Origin: Uranotaenia lowii | Taxonomy: Eukaryota > Arthropoda > Insecta > Diptera > Culicidae | DNA length: 64,000 nucleotides | Assembly: GCF_029784155.1 (NCBI RefSeq) | Contig: NC_073693.1 | Span: 354,768,591-354,832,590, forward strand | Direction of reading: 5' to 3' | In this document: piece by piece, positions 49,331 to 61,804 of the stretch | How positions within the stretch are numbered: the first letter of the stretch is position 1 | Layout: each line of letters starts with the position of its first letter | Notes under the pieces: generated by a model | Told to the model about the DNA's origin: nothing | What the model saw: only the letters and a program-made list of their open reading frames with translations | Database searches by the model: none | Position numbers and translations under genes: made by a program

Positions 49331-50544
49331 TACCGAATGAACAAAATTTGTAAACCTCCAAGTTGTTTTCAATCCCGAGTCTCTTTAACTCCTTGTGACA
49401 TTTTAGAAATGTATGACAAATGTCACTGTTTGGAATATGGGTGAGCAGATTTTACTTTCCTTTTGATAGTTATGTATGCAGAGTACACTCATCCAACCAG
49501 TATCCGTGAAAAATGCTTCCCTCTAATCCCTATTAATGTTTCCTCCATTTTCTTCATCCGTTTTGTATTCTTTTGAAAAGTTTGTAATCTAAATCTTTCA
49601 TCCTCTAGGTGTAGGAGGGTGATAAAATATTTTCCCCTATTCTTGGGGTTTAATCCCTTCATTTGAAAAGAACAAAATGAACGAGAAACTTTGCAGTTAT
49701 TTGGAAACTATTTAGAGTGTTTTGAAATTATGAATTTACTAATCGCTGTTTAGTGATTTAACTTATAGAAAACTCTCAAGTTCAGCAATATACAGAGATT
49801 TTTACATAAATTCATATGATTGTTTCTTAGCTGTTTAAATCCAAGAGTGCAGCTTGAAATTTAAAGTTCTCAAAGGTCCAACTTCACCATCAGCATCATC
49901 ATAATCCTTGTGTTGGTCCCATTTCCAGAAACCTTGCCTTCCACTGCATCTCTATTCATTGCGCTGGGAAGTGTTCCCTTTCAACCGCCAGTTTTCCCCT
50001 TAAGTACTCATCCCACCATCACCCACTAGATTTATTTCTGTAAAATATACTTCTGAATTTGGGGAGCGCAGGTAGGAATGAATTCGAATAGTTCAACTGT
50101 GGCCATGACAATCGTCGTCTGTCACCGGGAGACAGGTTTGGTTTTCGGAACTTCCGACCACCATGAATGAAACGGTGCGGTGTGTCAGATGCGACACCGG
50201 GAAATGCACTACTGGCACACTGCACTGATATATGGTGCCGATTTCCGGATTTTATCCTCTTGTACGCTCACACAGTGTACCAGATTAAACAAGTTCATAG
50301 GAAAATGGCTATTTTTTTCGATACAAATAAACATTAGAATGATTGATTTGAAACAGTTTTTACCTTGGAACATATTCATCAATGTTGCATCTTGCTAAGA
50401 GACATCCTCCATTTTGTTAAGCAGAGAGATACCCATAATCCTTTTTCCCCCCAGCTGTAAATTATTGATTAAGGGAGCATATTTTAATTCGATCTTTGAC
50501 CAACTTTATTTTTCGTGATAACATCAGATCTTGCGTTTTTAAGT
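49331..50544. other. Unique non-coding DNA
   Basis: No gene recognised. Composition is balanced at 49870-50260, but open frames are under 75 codons. Confidence 0.5.
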
Positions 50545-50670
50545 TAGCATCAACATAAAAATTTCGATTTTTCCGATTACCTTTGGTTCCCTTTTAGGTG
50601 ATTTTTAGGGTCAAAAACCGAAGATTTGAGGCACCCCTGTGTTTTTTAGGCCAATCTAAAAAATGTATAT
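50545..50670 (+). repeat. Dispersed repeat, copy B (partner 340-520)
   Basis: Contains 'aaaatttcgattttt', 'gggtcaaaaaccga', 'gaggcacccct' and 'aggccaatctaaaaaatgt' in the order seen at 340-520. The copies are diverged and boundaries are approximate. Confidence 0.5.
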
Positions 50671-51204
50671 GGTCGGTTTTTCAACTTTGATCATGAAACT
50701 TTTCCCATACATCCATTGCCTCCGTTATTTACAGTGTACATGTAGGCAAAAATAGTATTTTGTTTTTTTATTTCAAAAACATTCCTCAACGTTCTTTCGT
50801 AAAAATGCTAATTTTAATTTTTTCTTCTTTTTCTAGGTAAGATCCTGAAAACTTTTGAAATTTATGAAGATTTTGTTCGAAGATCCAGAAAAATTTGATT
50901 CGACGACATCGCTGAGGTAATGTTTTGAGGTGAGGGATGATTTAACTGTTGTTTCTCTTGTACTAAAACTTCGTGCTACAAAATTGTTTTACAATTTGAC
51001 ACCCAGTTTTGCTAAGCAAATTATTGAATGATCCCTAAACACCTTTCCTGATGTTCATCGAAGGACTATGTTGAAAAAAATGTTGAATTATTTTTTAACG
51101 AAGCCTACTCTTACCTCGGTACTTAAAATTCGAAAAATAAATTTTTAACGGTCGCCATCGAAAGGCATTTAACATTTTGCGATCTCTATTTCAAATTTTC
51201 GAAT

Positions 51205-52629
51205 TTGGTGTTAAACCCCCCCCCTCCCCCATGAGGGTCCAGAAAAGCAAGCGAGGTGTTCTACTCTACACTCAAATTTATAAATTCCTTATCAAATTTT
51301 GATAATTGAGTAAGGTTATTAAAATTAACAATTTTTACTCAGGTGCCAAACACTCGGAAACTAATCCCAGGTTTAAGTTTTAATAGGTTAAACTCATTTC
51401 AGGGTTCTCGTTTCCTATTATCAAAATCTTAATTGTATTTCTGTTTTTATATTTCGCATGTTGTATCTAGTTTAGGATTCTTGAATTTCTTTTCGCATCA
51501 TCATTGGAAAATAGAATTGAAAAGGTGTTTTGAAATTGTTATTAAAGTTTGGGTTTTAATTTCATTTATATTCAAAGTTTTCGAAACTCAAATGCATTAA
51601 AATGAATACTTTCCGAATATAAAAAAAACACATTATTAAGGCTATGATTATTTACAATCCGAGCCAGTTATAAACGCGTGTATTTAAAAAACTATTCGTT
51701 TGATTGAAAAACGTGAGCATTCTAGTGAGACTCCTCGTAAAAATGATGTATTGAACCAAAAAATTTCTGAATTAATCAACAGGTCATGCGTTTTCAAGTC
51801 TACAATAAAAGATTTCCGAAGTGATTGTGCAAAAATATTTTTATCATGTCCTTTTACTTCTAAAATTTCTTAAAATCACGTAAACTTAAACATCCGAAAA
51901 AATAGGCAAGGTAGTCCTTTTCATTACCAATACAACGCTGCAAAAATTTAGCATATCCGAAATCTAGTTATCGCCGATATGATGTACCCAGACTCTAAAT
52001 AATCAAAGCTTTAGAAATCATCCTGAGTTTTTGTTTCATATTCAGATCCGAAGTTCCTAAACTTAATTCTTTTGCAGTATTCAAAACTTCAAAATGGCGA
52101 TCCAGAATTGAAAACTCAAATAAAACTAATCATTGGAAACTCATATTTTAATTCAGATTGTAAATTAAAAAAATGAAATAATGAATTCAGATTGACACCC
52201 AAGACAACAAATATAAATAGAACTAGATTAATGATTGAAGGCCCTGAAAAAAATCTATTCCTGGATGATATCTAAATGTTGATCTGGAAAAAAATCAGAA
52301 ATCGTTTTTTTTAATTTCAGAAATCGAAATCGATTTCAGCAATCTAATAAGCTACATTGACTAGATTTTATGAAAGTAATTTCTCTAATTTGTTACTAAA
52401 GGATTCTTTATACAAATCTAGTTTACCATTTTACAGATTTCGGGATGTTTTTTCGAAATTTTTTATGTAATTCATAAAATTTTTAATATAAAAAATAATT
52501 TATATAGTTAAGTAAGAAGTAATAAGAATTATTTCTCTGTTTTTTCGATAAATCATGCATTGTTCGAGCAAATATATCATAGAAAAAAATAAATCACCAA
52601 ACCATGAGGCCATTCTTCCTACGGCTCTG
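51205..52629 (+). mobile_element. Degenerate copy of the CAGGGCCGTAGGAA hAT-like family
   Basis: The right end at about 52555-52629 ('gttcgagcaaatatatcat', 'ccatgaggccattcttcctacggctctg') parallels 57610-57687. A possible left end is the 'ggtgttaaacccccccc' passage near 51207, which resembles 55943-55965. The interior (about 52020-52200) is rich in 'attcag' words like the other copies. The left terminal repeat is not readable, so the start is uncertain. Confidence 0.45.
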
Positions 52630-53041
52630 GTAATGACCCATAATCAGTGGTAAATACTGAAGTCCCATCTAAAAAATGGTTCAAGAACCAATAAATATGA
52701 ACAACTTGGAAACAACTTAGTGAATCTAAATACAGCGCTATTTAGGATCGAATATTCGAAAAAAAAAACTAATACAAACGAGGAAAATAATCCATTTTTC
52801 CACGGCTTGTTTTATGCAATTTGAACCGTTCGCTATTTTACTTGTATATCCCATTTGTTAATAAAATTCTTTGAACTTTATTTATATCTACCTTTGGGCT
52901 TTTAGAAAATATTGAAGATGAGTGAGACAAATGAAAGGTTTGGAACTTACATATTTTGGTCTATGACATTTTCTAATCTATTTTATTTCGTTTATTTAAG
53001 GAGGATTTTAACCGATTTAGTCATTCGTCCTCTCAAGGTCT
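52630..53041. other. Non-coding DNA before a gap
   Basis: No gene recognised; the frame 52912 onward only appears long because it continues into N. Confidence 0.5.
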
Positions 53042-53541
53042 NNNNNNNNNNNNNNNNNNNNNNNNNNNNNNNNNNNNNNNNNNNNNNNNNNNNNNNNNNN
53101 NNNNNNNNNNNNNNNNNNNNNNNNNNNNNNNNNNNNNNNNNNNNNNNNNNNNNNNNNNNNNNNNNNNNNNNNNNNNNNNNNNNNNNNNNNNNNNNNNNNN
53201 NNNNNNNNNNNNNNNNNNNNNNNNNNNNNNNNNNNNNNNNNNNNNNNNNNNNNNNNNNNNNNNNNNNNNNNNNNNNNNNNNNNNNNNNNNNNNNNNNNNN
53301 NNNNNNNNNNNNNNNNNNNNNNNNNNNNNNNNNNNNNNNNNNNNNNNNNNNNNNNNNNNNNNNNNNNNNNNNNNNNNNNNNNNNNNNNNNNNNNNNNNNN
53401 NNNNNNNNNNNNNNNNNNNNNNNNNNNNNNNNNNNNNNNNNNNNNNNNNNNNNNNNNNNNNNNNNNNNNNNNNNNNNNNNNNNNNNNNNNNNNNNNNNNN
53501 NNNNNNNNNNNNNNNNNNNNNNNNNNNNNNNNNNNNNNNNN
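53042..53541. other. Assembly gap (500 N)
   Basis: Exactly 500 N with unique sequence on both sides, so probably a scaffolding placeholder. Frames reported across it are artefacts. Confidence 0.98.
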
Positions 53542-55427
53542 CACGGAAGAAAGTGGACACAGGTTATTAAATGTTATTAATTAAACTAGAATGGTCAAAA
53601 TTATGTTGAATTGTTCGTTGAACTCTGCTTTAATCAATATACATGAACAAATCTTGAAAAAAATGGAATCATGCTGGAAAGGTGGAGTTAATCCATCGTT
53701 GGGCGAATCAATTCTACACAAATGATGTGTGAAAAAGTTATTTTTCCATAGATAAGTTAAAGTTTAATTGTTGACAGAAATTCATTTTCTTGAAAACACA
53801 GCAAACTGGAATTAAGAGGAAGTCGCTGCTCCCTTCTTAAATTTTAGAAATGGGGATTTTTTTTTCTAAGAAATCACCAAGAACAAATTTCAAAGTCATC
53901 ACAATACAGAAAAATAAATTTAAAATCATCTGGATGTTTAAGGCTTGAAGCACTCAATGAAGAGACTGGACTGGAAAAAATGAAACAACATATTATTGCC
54001 GGTATACTTTAGTTAACTGAGGAATTTCAAATTGCACTTATCTACCCATTTTTTGGTCTAATTCCTTATTATACCGTTAATCGGTTGAACAAACCGAAAA
54101 ACACCGAAATTCAACAAAATATCTCAAACTGCGAGAAATTGAAAGGCGCTGTCCTTTAATCGATTTATGCCTTGAGAAACATGGTACAGAAGCAAAGACC
54201 ATGGAAAACTCGAGTAAATTTAGTCAAAAATAGCACTTAAGGTTCCATTCAAAGTTGTGCAAAATTTTACAAATTCTATTTAAAAAAATACGGAAACTCG
54301 AAAAACAAGGCTGGAGGCTCTGATTTCACATACATATTTTGAAATGTTCACTTTTTAACGATATTTTGAACTAAGTCTTTGATTTGTTCGAAACCTTATC
54401 ATTGACTATAAAAAACAAGTGTTCATACTTTCGTTCGTGAATACTCCTCAATCTATGCTTATAACTTGCATTACTTGTATTAAAATCAAAACAAAAATTA
54501 AAGTTCTAATCAAAGTTACAAGTTAAAAGAATTAAAATTTCTACTGTAGAAAAAGTTGTTTTTTTTTTTGTTTTTGGTTCGTCAAGCAGCATGGAAACAA
54601 GTTGGATTTTATATATGTAAACAAAATAAGTAAGATGTGTAGAGTATGCTTATCAATAAAAGGAAAAAGTTAGCCAAATTTTAAACAAGTTCAAAATTGC
54701 AAATCCATATTCAAAGGGAATATTCAGGGTTATTTTGAAAGACAGGCTTAAAAAAATAGAAAATACTTCTAAAGAGCTGGGGGTTTTAAAAATTTGACTG
54801 ATAGTAGGTAAGAAAGGTAGTGTACAAAACAAAATTAGGTTTCTTTGTTACTCTTATTTGGAACCTATCTATGAAACTTTGCTGAAAAATTCATCAAATT
54901 CAATTCTCGCAACCAATAGTTATTCACAAAAGGAACTGCGCTTAGAAAATACTTATAAAAATGAACAGCTAAATAAAAATAACAATTTTTACAGCACAAA
55001 ACTCTCATATAAATAAGACGCATATGATATTTTCTCTACAAATTGATTAAGCACCATGAGATAGATTGAATGTAGACAAAAAATCTTTATTTGAATTTAT
55101 TTTTTTCCGTTTTGTTCTGTTTTTTTTTCATTTTTACAATTTTTACAAGCTCAAATTGAAAACAATTCAAAACTGAACTATTAAATTTTTCTAATTTTTA
55201 GATTTTTTTTTAATAAGTGTATATTTTAATGTTAATAAAAACAATTGGCGTTTGAAGAAGTCTATTAAGTCATCCATGGATTAAAATTTTTGAATGCAGA
55301 AAAATACGACAATGAGTTGGATAAAATTCAAATAGACTCAAATCTTAAAATCCAAAACAAAATTAATTGAGAAAATATTTGGTTCTCCAAACTTTCAAAG
55401 GTGATAGAAAGTATAAGGAAAACATAA
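53542..55427. other. AT-rich non-coding DNA
   Basis: No gene, RNA gene or repeat ends recognised in this stretch. Confidence 0.45.
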
Positions 55428-55734
55428 CCCAAGCAACCAAAAGTTCGGATAACATTCCTCTATCAGGTTTGATCAGCTCAATCGTGTATTGTAGATAACA
55501 GAATTTCTTTTCAGCTCAATTTTTAAGTAGCTAAACGAACTTTAAAATTGACAAATATTTCGTATAAGATGCTAAACAACTTCTAACTAGCTTCTAAAAG
55601 CATTTTTATAAGCAGTACACAAAATTAAAAAAAATACTTCTTCAATAATTTATGTGCCACCTTCTCAAGTCCGCTAATTTGATTCAAATCAATCAACCAT
55701 ATTTATTACTTACTCACATTTCAATAACATGTTC

Positions 55735-55800
55735 TTACCAAGCCTCGAACCCGAACTCACCGCTTGAAAATCAAGCTACATACTTGCTGCTCTATATGAA
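55735..55800 (-). repeat. tRNA-like (SINE-type) fragment
   Basis: The minus strand has a B-box-like GGGTTCGAGGC (near 55741-55752) and an upstream A-box-like TAGAGCAGCAAGTATG. No acceptor stem closes, so it is most likely a SINE relic. Low confidence because both boxes deviate from consensus. Confidence 0.35.
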
Positions 55801-55914
55801 CATCATGAGTAGGCAACGATTTGGCTTGATGTGATGATTTTCCAGTTCGTAATTTCTACTTCATTCACATTTTCAAGCTGTTAAAAAGTTCTTCCTGAAC
55901 TAAATGTGTACTGC

Positions 55915-57687
55915 CATGGCCGTAGGAACGGGGGGGGGTTTTGGGGGTTAAACCCCCCCCCATGAAGGTAAAAAAATTTCAAAAGAAATTTTTTTGGCTG
56001 AACATAAAATTTGAAATTTTTAATCAAATTTTGATAAACAACTTAAATGATTCATGAGTGACTATAGTGTAATAATCTCGTCTTCAAAACCTCAAAATCT
56101 CATTCCAGGACCACAGTTCTACATCTATTTTTCAAAAAATTTCTCACTTGTTGATAGTAATTCAGTCCCAAATATTGAATCCCAATGAAGTTGGACTAAG
56201 CTTACCAGATTGTTCGGATTATGACCAGAATTGTTCACTCTATTTGTTATGTATCTTGCATCCAAATATTTTTTTAAACAAATTTTGCCAAAATATACAT
56301 GACGATTTTTTGGAAACCTTAAATATGATTCTGGATCGGCTGATGTATTTCAATTAAAAAAAACAGTTTTACACGTGTTTTTTTTTAATTTTAATAAAAT
56401 AATTTCGTAAATTCGCCTGCATATTGGCCGGATTTTTGGGATAATTATGAAACAATATGCTGCCTCTAACCTTGGTGATGCATTATAATTTAAAATATGA
56501 TCAATTTTCAAAATTCGAATCTCATAATATATACATAACTCAGAATATAAAAAAAATTTCAAACCTTTTTTAAGATTTTGATCTGAAATTTTTATCCCTA
56601 ATTTTTATGCAAAGTTGAAAAATAAGAAAGATCAGAATTGAAAAATGTGATACAATTTCATCATTAAAAATGTTATTTAAATCTACAAGTTCAATTACGA
56701 ATAAATAATTGAAAAAAAAAACACAAAATGAAAACCATAAATTCAGAATAAAATAAAAGATTTCTGGTTAAGGGTTCTGATACAAATTTTGCTTTTTGAT
56801 TTCAAATTCATAGGATTTGTTATCTGGAATTTAGATTAAGGTTTTGATTTTGGTTTCAAATGCAGAATTCAGACTAGGAAATAATATCTCAGGTTTGTAT
56901 ATACAAACCTGATGAAAATCACACATTAAAATTTGATTTAATTTGATTAGATTTTAATTTTACGGGATCATAGGATTATAATTATGAAATATTAAAAAAA
57001 TAATGATAATTTTTTAACTTGTTTTTTATCCTCAGGTAAAAATTCAGCTGGAAATTTTATTTTCATTTATTGCAGATTCTTTATTCTTCAAAATCAAAGG
57101 TTCTAACTAAAATATTAAATTTTAATCGAGTTTACAAAAGTAGAAAATAAACCTCATTTGAACAGTAAACCTAACTTTTTACTTTTTTTGCTAAATATTT
57201 GATACATTTTCACCCATGCTTAAAATGGTTATGCTTGTGATTCAAAAGAATTAGCTCCCTAATGTAAGTGAGTAAAAATTTTTTTTTTTAAATGAAGCGT
57301 TCAAGATCCTTTTTTATGTTTCGGTTATGATAGTCGTTCCTACATCATTATGCCACTCGCGACTTTTATCACTTATCTGGAACAACTGTGTTTGATTTTT
57401 ACTTTTGGGCTCAAACTCACGGACACCAACTCAGAAGACAACTGATTTACCAACTCAGCCATATCACAAGTACCTATATTTTTTAAAGCTTCATTTAAAA
57501 AATGCCTTCTCCTAGGACTAATTTTCAAAATAAATAACTTTTAATGCAAAATAACTTTAACTTAAACCATTTGTACTTAGTACATATACATTTTTTCACT
57601 TGTGTATGCATTGTTCAAGCAAAAATGTTATAGGAAAAAAATTGTCTTCAAAACCCCCCCCATGAACCGGTTCTTCCTACGGCCCTG
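55915..57687. mobile_element. hAT-like non-autonomous element, 1773 bp, with 8-bp target duplication
   Basis: The left end CATGGCCGTAGGAAC and the reverse complement of the right end, CAGGGCCGTAGGAAG, form terminal inverted repeats. Perfect 8-bp duplications TGTACTGC flank them (55907-55914 and 57688-57695). Inside the ends are long G or C runs (near 55930-55965 and 57652-57661). No transposase frame is present. Two further partial copies occur at 25816 and 52629. A tRNA-derived fragment is nested inside at 57405-57475. Confidence 0.85.
57405..57475 (-). repeat. tRNA-derived SINE-like head nested in the hAT-like element
   Basis: On the minus strand a strong A box (ATGGCTGAGTTGGTAAATC) is followed by GTTGTCTTCTGAGTTGG and a B-box-like GTGAGTTTGAGCCC. 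The order and spacing fit a tRNA ancestor. It is diverged and no acceptor stem was closed, so it is called a SINE-type relic. Confidence 0.55.
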
Positions 57688-58130
57688 TGTACTGCACATT
57701 TCCGTTCCCCAAGTAACGACGTGTTTGTTTATGCAAACATGAGTTGAAGTACGAAACAAGTAGAATTAAGCCTTCAATTCTACTTTAAAGTTTCTAAATT
57801 GCGAAGTAGCTTTTGAACGCCCATTGGAACTAATAAAAAACTTTCAAGTTTAAAAAGAGTACAACAGAGATTTTGTTCAAACTATTAAGCTGTACAAAAA
57901 GACTTGCTACCCTTTGATAGCTACTTCATGTGGAAAAAATGAAAAGTTCGTAACAAGTAGACTGTTTTTCTTCATACCAACTTTAAAGTTCTCAAGAAAT
58001 AGAAACAGAAACCAAAATAGTACTTTAAAGCTTTTTTTTTTAACTTTGACTGAACTTGATAGAGAATGAAGTTCTATGGACCTCAAAATAGTATTTTGAA
58101 CAGCAAAAAAGTACCATAAGTTTCTTTGAT

Positions 58131-59119
58131 AATCTATCGTTGATTGAGAATCATATCAATTCATTGAGAACCAAAAACGAAATATATTCTATTTGGTTTC
58201 TCTACTAAATAAAACAAGTTTGAAGAGGCGACTGAATTCCGAAGTTAATGTCTGAATAAAAATAAACAAAACAAACAAAATGAAAACAAAATCAAACAAG
58301 ACACAAACACCCAATAAAGAGGAATCAAAACTTCAATGACGATTGAAGCTAATTCTTTGCCAAAAATGAGCTAAGAGAAACGTGCAATGCGCCAAACATG
58401 ACATGATTACCTTTGTGACTGTTGGCATAAAGACTCGAGCTCTCGAGCAAAATTACGCATTACCACTTAATATGTACAGAAGACTAGTTCACTTTTTGAA
58501 TTTTTTCGCAGATCAAATTCGGACTCATATGGTTTCTGCCAAATTCTTTTTTAAAGATTTTTTGAACTTACCTCTGATTTTTGCAATGAGATTTCGTGAT
58601 AAAAGTCAATTTTTATTGAAAATTTCCGTTCAAGGATTCCAGCAATCCACTGTTAATATAAAATTATAATTTTATGAGGCATGGTGGTTGATGTTACCAG
58701 CATCTGTATGAATCTGTTCAAGAAAAAACGTTCCAGCTAACTGAAAAAATCAAAAAAATCCTAAGATGCCAACTTGTACATAGATTTTATTTACAAATTG
58801 GAAGTTGAATATCAGCGTTAATCAGGGAAAAATAATTTCATAAAATCTTTTCTTATAAAACTAGTCCTTTTTATAGCAGTCAATGGCTTGCTAGAACCCT
58901 CAAACGGAAATAAAAACAAAGCACTTTTTTCATAAAAACTCATTGCGCAGATATAGGTTCAAAGATAGAGATAAGTTCAAAAGATGTTAAATTGGAAAGA
59001 ATTACTTAAAAATGCATGAGGAACAACCCATACCAGTCCGGATTTTATCTGCGAAAAAAATCCGAAAGGTTAACTAGTCTAATGACAAGCGAAAATTTAA
59101 ACAAGGGGTTTTCATCCTT
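58131..59119. other. AT-rich non-coding DNA
   Basis: No gene recognised; the longest frame (58382-58669) starts at a non-ATG codon and lacks a domain. Confidence 0.45.
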
Positions 59120-59720
59120 TGCTAACTAAGGGCAAATACTGCGATGTTATGGTTGAAGTGAATTCTCAACTGTGGGTGTAGAAAAGTGCAAAAATAGGAA
59201 AATTTGACGAACTAGGTCATTTTGTTGACCCTATATATCATACGTCGAATTTCACAAATCCTCAGATCAGATTTTTTGGCGATTTCTCAGATATTAACAT
59301 ATGAATTTAGCAAGATTTCAGTTCTGTTTGATTCAAATGTCAAGTCAAATGTTAGGTTCTGTCAATTCTGTCAGATTCTTCAGATTTATTCGACAATTGA
59401 AGATAGATCAGAGTTGAAGACTCTGGTTCAAACAAATTATTCATCAATTCTGGCTAATGTTGACCAAAATGGTTGTAGATTGAATATGATTTTCATTTTG
59501 AACATCCTCGGAGAAAATCCAGAAGATTTAATGATGACTATTGTAAAAGTATTCTCTTTAGCAATCGGTTTTCACTTCAATACATAAAACACTCTAAAAT
59601 ACATATTTCTAACAGCTTTGCTGTTCAACAATTCTTCATGCTTAAATAACAATAACAGAATATATTTCTAATTAAAATTTATATCATGATCATTAAACTG
59701 ATTAACCTGGTTGACTCTGA
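59120..59720 (-). repeat. Inverted segmental duplication, right copy, distal part
   Basis: The reverse complement matches 38290-38800. Shared words include 'gttaatcagtttaatgatca', 'gttgttgaacagcaaagctg', 'gaagtgaaaacc', 'gatttgtgaaattcgacgta' and 'ctacacccacagtt', in order. Identity is about 65-75 percent by eye. This part is separated from its proximal half by about 2.1 kb of inserted elements. The 121-codon frame at 59222-59587 lies in it but has no counterpart in the other copy, so it is not called as a gene. Confidence 0.7.
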
Positions 59721-59823
59721 AAAATCTTTGTTTGTATAATAATTATGGTTTTACTTTTCAGAAAACTATGGCAGCCGCAAAAAGAGATGAATACTACCTT
59801 TCAAATTTTCTAATCCCAAACTT

Positions 59824-60301
59824 AGGTTGCATGATTGCCCGGTTTTATCGAGGTTTTCCCCAGATATTAAATACCAAATTTGGGAAGAGTAAGGCCCGGC
59901 ACGGATGTTCGTATTTGATTGAAAAATGCCCGGATTTTGCCCGATTGTTTTCTTTCATCAAATCAAAGCAAATCAAACAAATAAATAAATTGTGATGCAA
60001 AAATTTTTATTCATGCCTCAAAAACGAAGTTTTTTTGCAGATTTTATAAAAAAAAAAATCATGAAAGGTTTTTTGGAAGCCTAAAATACGATTGAAAATC
60101 AAATCAGTTTTGAAGAAAAAATAATTTTTTTTCATTTTTTTTTTCTTGATTCTCGTGGAGTAATTTCTAGGTTTAGACAAAATTTTTTCGTATATTGCCG
60201 GATTTTTGGTCGAAAATTTTGAAATCAAATACTCGGATTTTTTTTAGGTTTCAATATAAAATTGCCCGGATACGTGTTGAAAGAATTCTGGCAACCTTAT
60301 C
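59824..60301. mobile_element. Candidate PIF/Harbinger-like non-autonomous element, about 480 bp
   Basis: GGTTGCATGATTGCCCGG at the left and the reverse complement of the right end (GGTTGCCAGAATTC) share a GGTTGC terminus, flanked on each side by TTA. A TTA or TWA duplication with GG-starting ends is typical of PIF/Harbinger MITEs. The inverted repeat is short and the interior has several 'gcccgg' words but no coding potential. It sits in sequence absent from the other copy of the inverted duplication, which supports insertion. A related fragment lies at 13160-13300. Confidence 0.45.
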
Positions 60302-60413
60302 CTAAACTATATCTAAAAACTTCGACTTCTGCTTCCAAAATTGCTTAACAGGATTTTTATTGATATTGATAACATTCAAATTGCTGGTCAAAACAAAATT
60401 GGTTTTGAAAAAG

Positions 60414-61631
60414 TTAAATACTAGAGATGTACCGAATAGTGGTGTTCGGCGAACGGCCGAATACCGAATATTGATTCAACTATTCGGCCAAACGAATATT
60501 CGGCCGAATATTCGGTCGAATATACTGTTGAATTTTTAATAAAAATTCAAAAGCGATAATTTCTATTTTCTTCTATTTCTTCCATCTTAATGCCCTTTAT
60601 GTTTTCGAGTCGACTATTTTCAACCAGATGATGTATTACAAGATCTCTTTCAAGTAGGGGTATCTCTGACTTGAAAATTTTTATCAATAACTGAAAGGAC
60701 ATCAGATGACTTGTCACTTCAAGGGCGTTTATCACCAAAGAGATGGGTTCCTCTAAAATCTGAGAAAAAAACACGTCGAAACTGGTGCCAAGCAATTTAA
60801 AATAACTTTGATATCTAATTAGATGAGAGAAGTATTCGAGCAGGATTTCTTCAAAATAATTGTTAAAAAGTACGATGATTTTTATCAGTCTGTGCGTTAA
60901 CCTTACGCCATGCCATACTTTCAACCACACGGTTGGGAAAATAAGGACAATTTTAGAAAAAAATTTGAAAAAAACGAGTAAATCTGAACCAAATCAAGGA
61001 AAAAACATACAATAGGAAAGTGAAATAAAATAACTTGAAATTATATGTTTTCATTGACACGCATGTGCAGTATACAAATCGTATCTAAGGATTACACAAA
61101 CATTTATGTTCATTTTGTAATTGTTTAAAAACCGTTTTTGAACACAAAATCTTGAAATTTTCAAAAAAAAAATCAAATTTTTTTATTTAATTTAGCCAAT
61201 TATTTGAATAAAGCCGGGCAAAATCCAGGAGGTTTTGACCAATATCTGAGCATCACGGCCAGATTTGACTTATCTTGAATTCTTTATTGGATTTATGGGT
61301 AAGCCTGGATATTTCAAGAGCATTTTCAGTGAAAGATACACAGATACACCTAAGATGCTTAACTGAAACCATAAGTTTTTGATGATTCTGTAGCTTTTAC
61401 AACATTATTTTGGGCTGTTCTATAAATTATCCAAACTCATTAAAAAAAATTGGCAATAACGTTATTGTTTAAATTTGAAAAGTATCCGGCCTATTCGGCC
61501 TATTCGGCCTATTCGGCCGAATACTTGGTTCAACTATTCGGTGAGCCGAATATTCGGCTTAACGGTTTTTAGGCGGTATTCGGCGCCGAATATTTGGCCA
61601 ACCAAATATTCGGTACATCTCTATTAAATAC
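60414..61631. mobile_element. hAT-like element (60422-61623) with perfect 8-bp target duplication
   Basis: Terminal inverted repeats TAGAGATGTACCGAATA (left, 60422 onward) and its complement ending at 61623 are flanked by perfect TTAAATAC duplications (60414-60421 and 61624-61631) that fit the hAT pattern nTnnnnAn. Both subterminal regions are packed with ATTCGGCC palindromic words; near 61487-61520 a 9-bp GGCCTATTC word repeats in tandem. The 1202-bp element is too short for a full transposase. A minus-strand frame of 127 codons (60547-60930) could be a remnant, but I do not recognise it. The absence of the insert from the partner duplication near 38290 confirms it is mobile. Confidence 0.88.
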
Positions 61632-61804
61632 AGTTACAGTGACCCTTCACTAAGAATTGAAAAACATGTTAGCTAACGAACTTTTTTCTTTTTTTGTTTC
61701 TTTTCAGGTACAGTTAAACTCTTCAAGTAACAAAAAATTGAAATGCTGGTAATTATGCTTTGCTCGATTCCATTTAACTTACATAAAAAAAAAACAGAAA
61801 GACA

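Larger units (their letters stand above)
55428..58130. mobile_element. Dispersed element rich in AAGTAGCTT/GAACTTT words, interrupted by a hAT-like insertion
   Basis: The parts 55428-55640 (starting acccaagcaaccaaaagttc) and about 57705-58130 (ccccaagtaac..., followed by repeated aagtagc, actttaaagtt and aagttc words) share the CCAAG(C/T)AAC motif and the same vocabulary. They look like two halves of one older element split by the hAT-like element at 55915-57687. No coding sequence is visible; the class and exact ends are unresolved. Confidence 0.35.

Noticed and set aside
52912..53580. A 222-codon frame across the second N gap
   Set aside because: Most of its length is N; the real sequence on either side is short and featureless.
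59222..59587. A 121-codon plus-strand frame
   Set aside because: It lies in the distal part of the inverted duplication, starts at a non-ATG codon, and the partner copy has no matching frame.
60547..60930. A 127-codon minus-strand frame inside the hAT-like element, considered as a transposase fragment
   Set aside because: I do not recognise hAT motifs in it, and the element is too short to encode a full transposase. Left as an unassigned frame.
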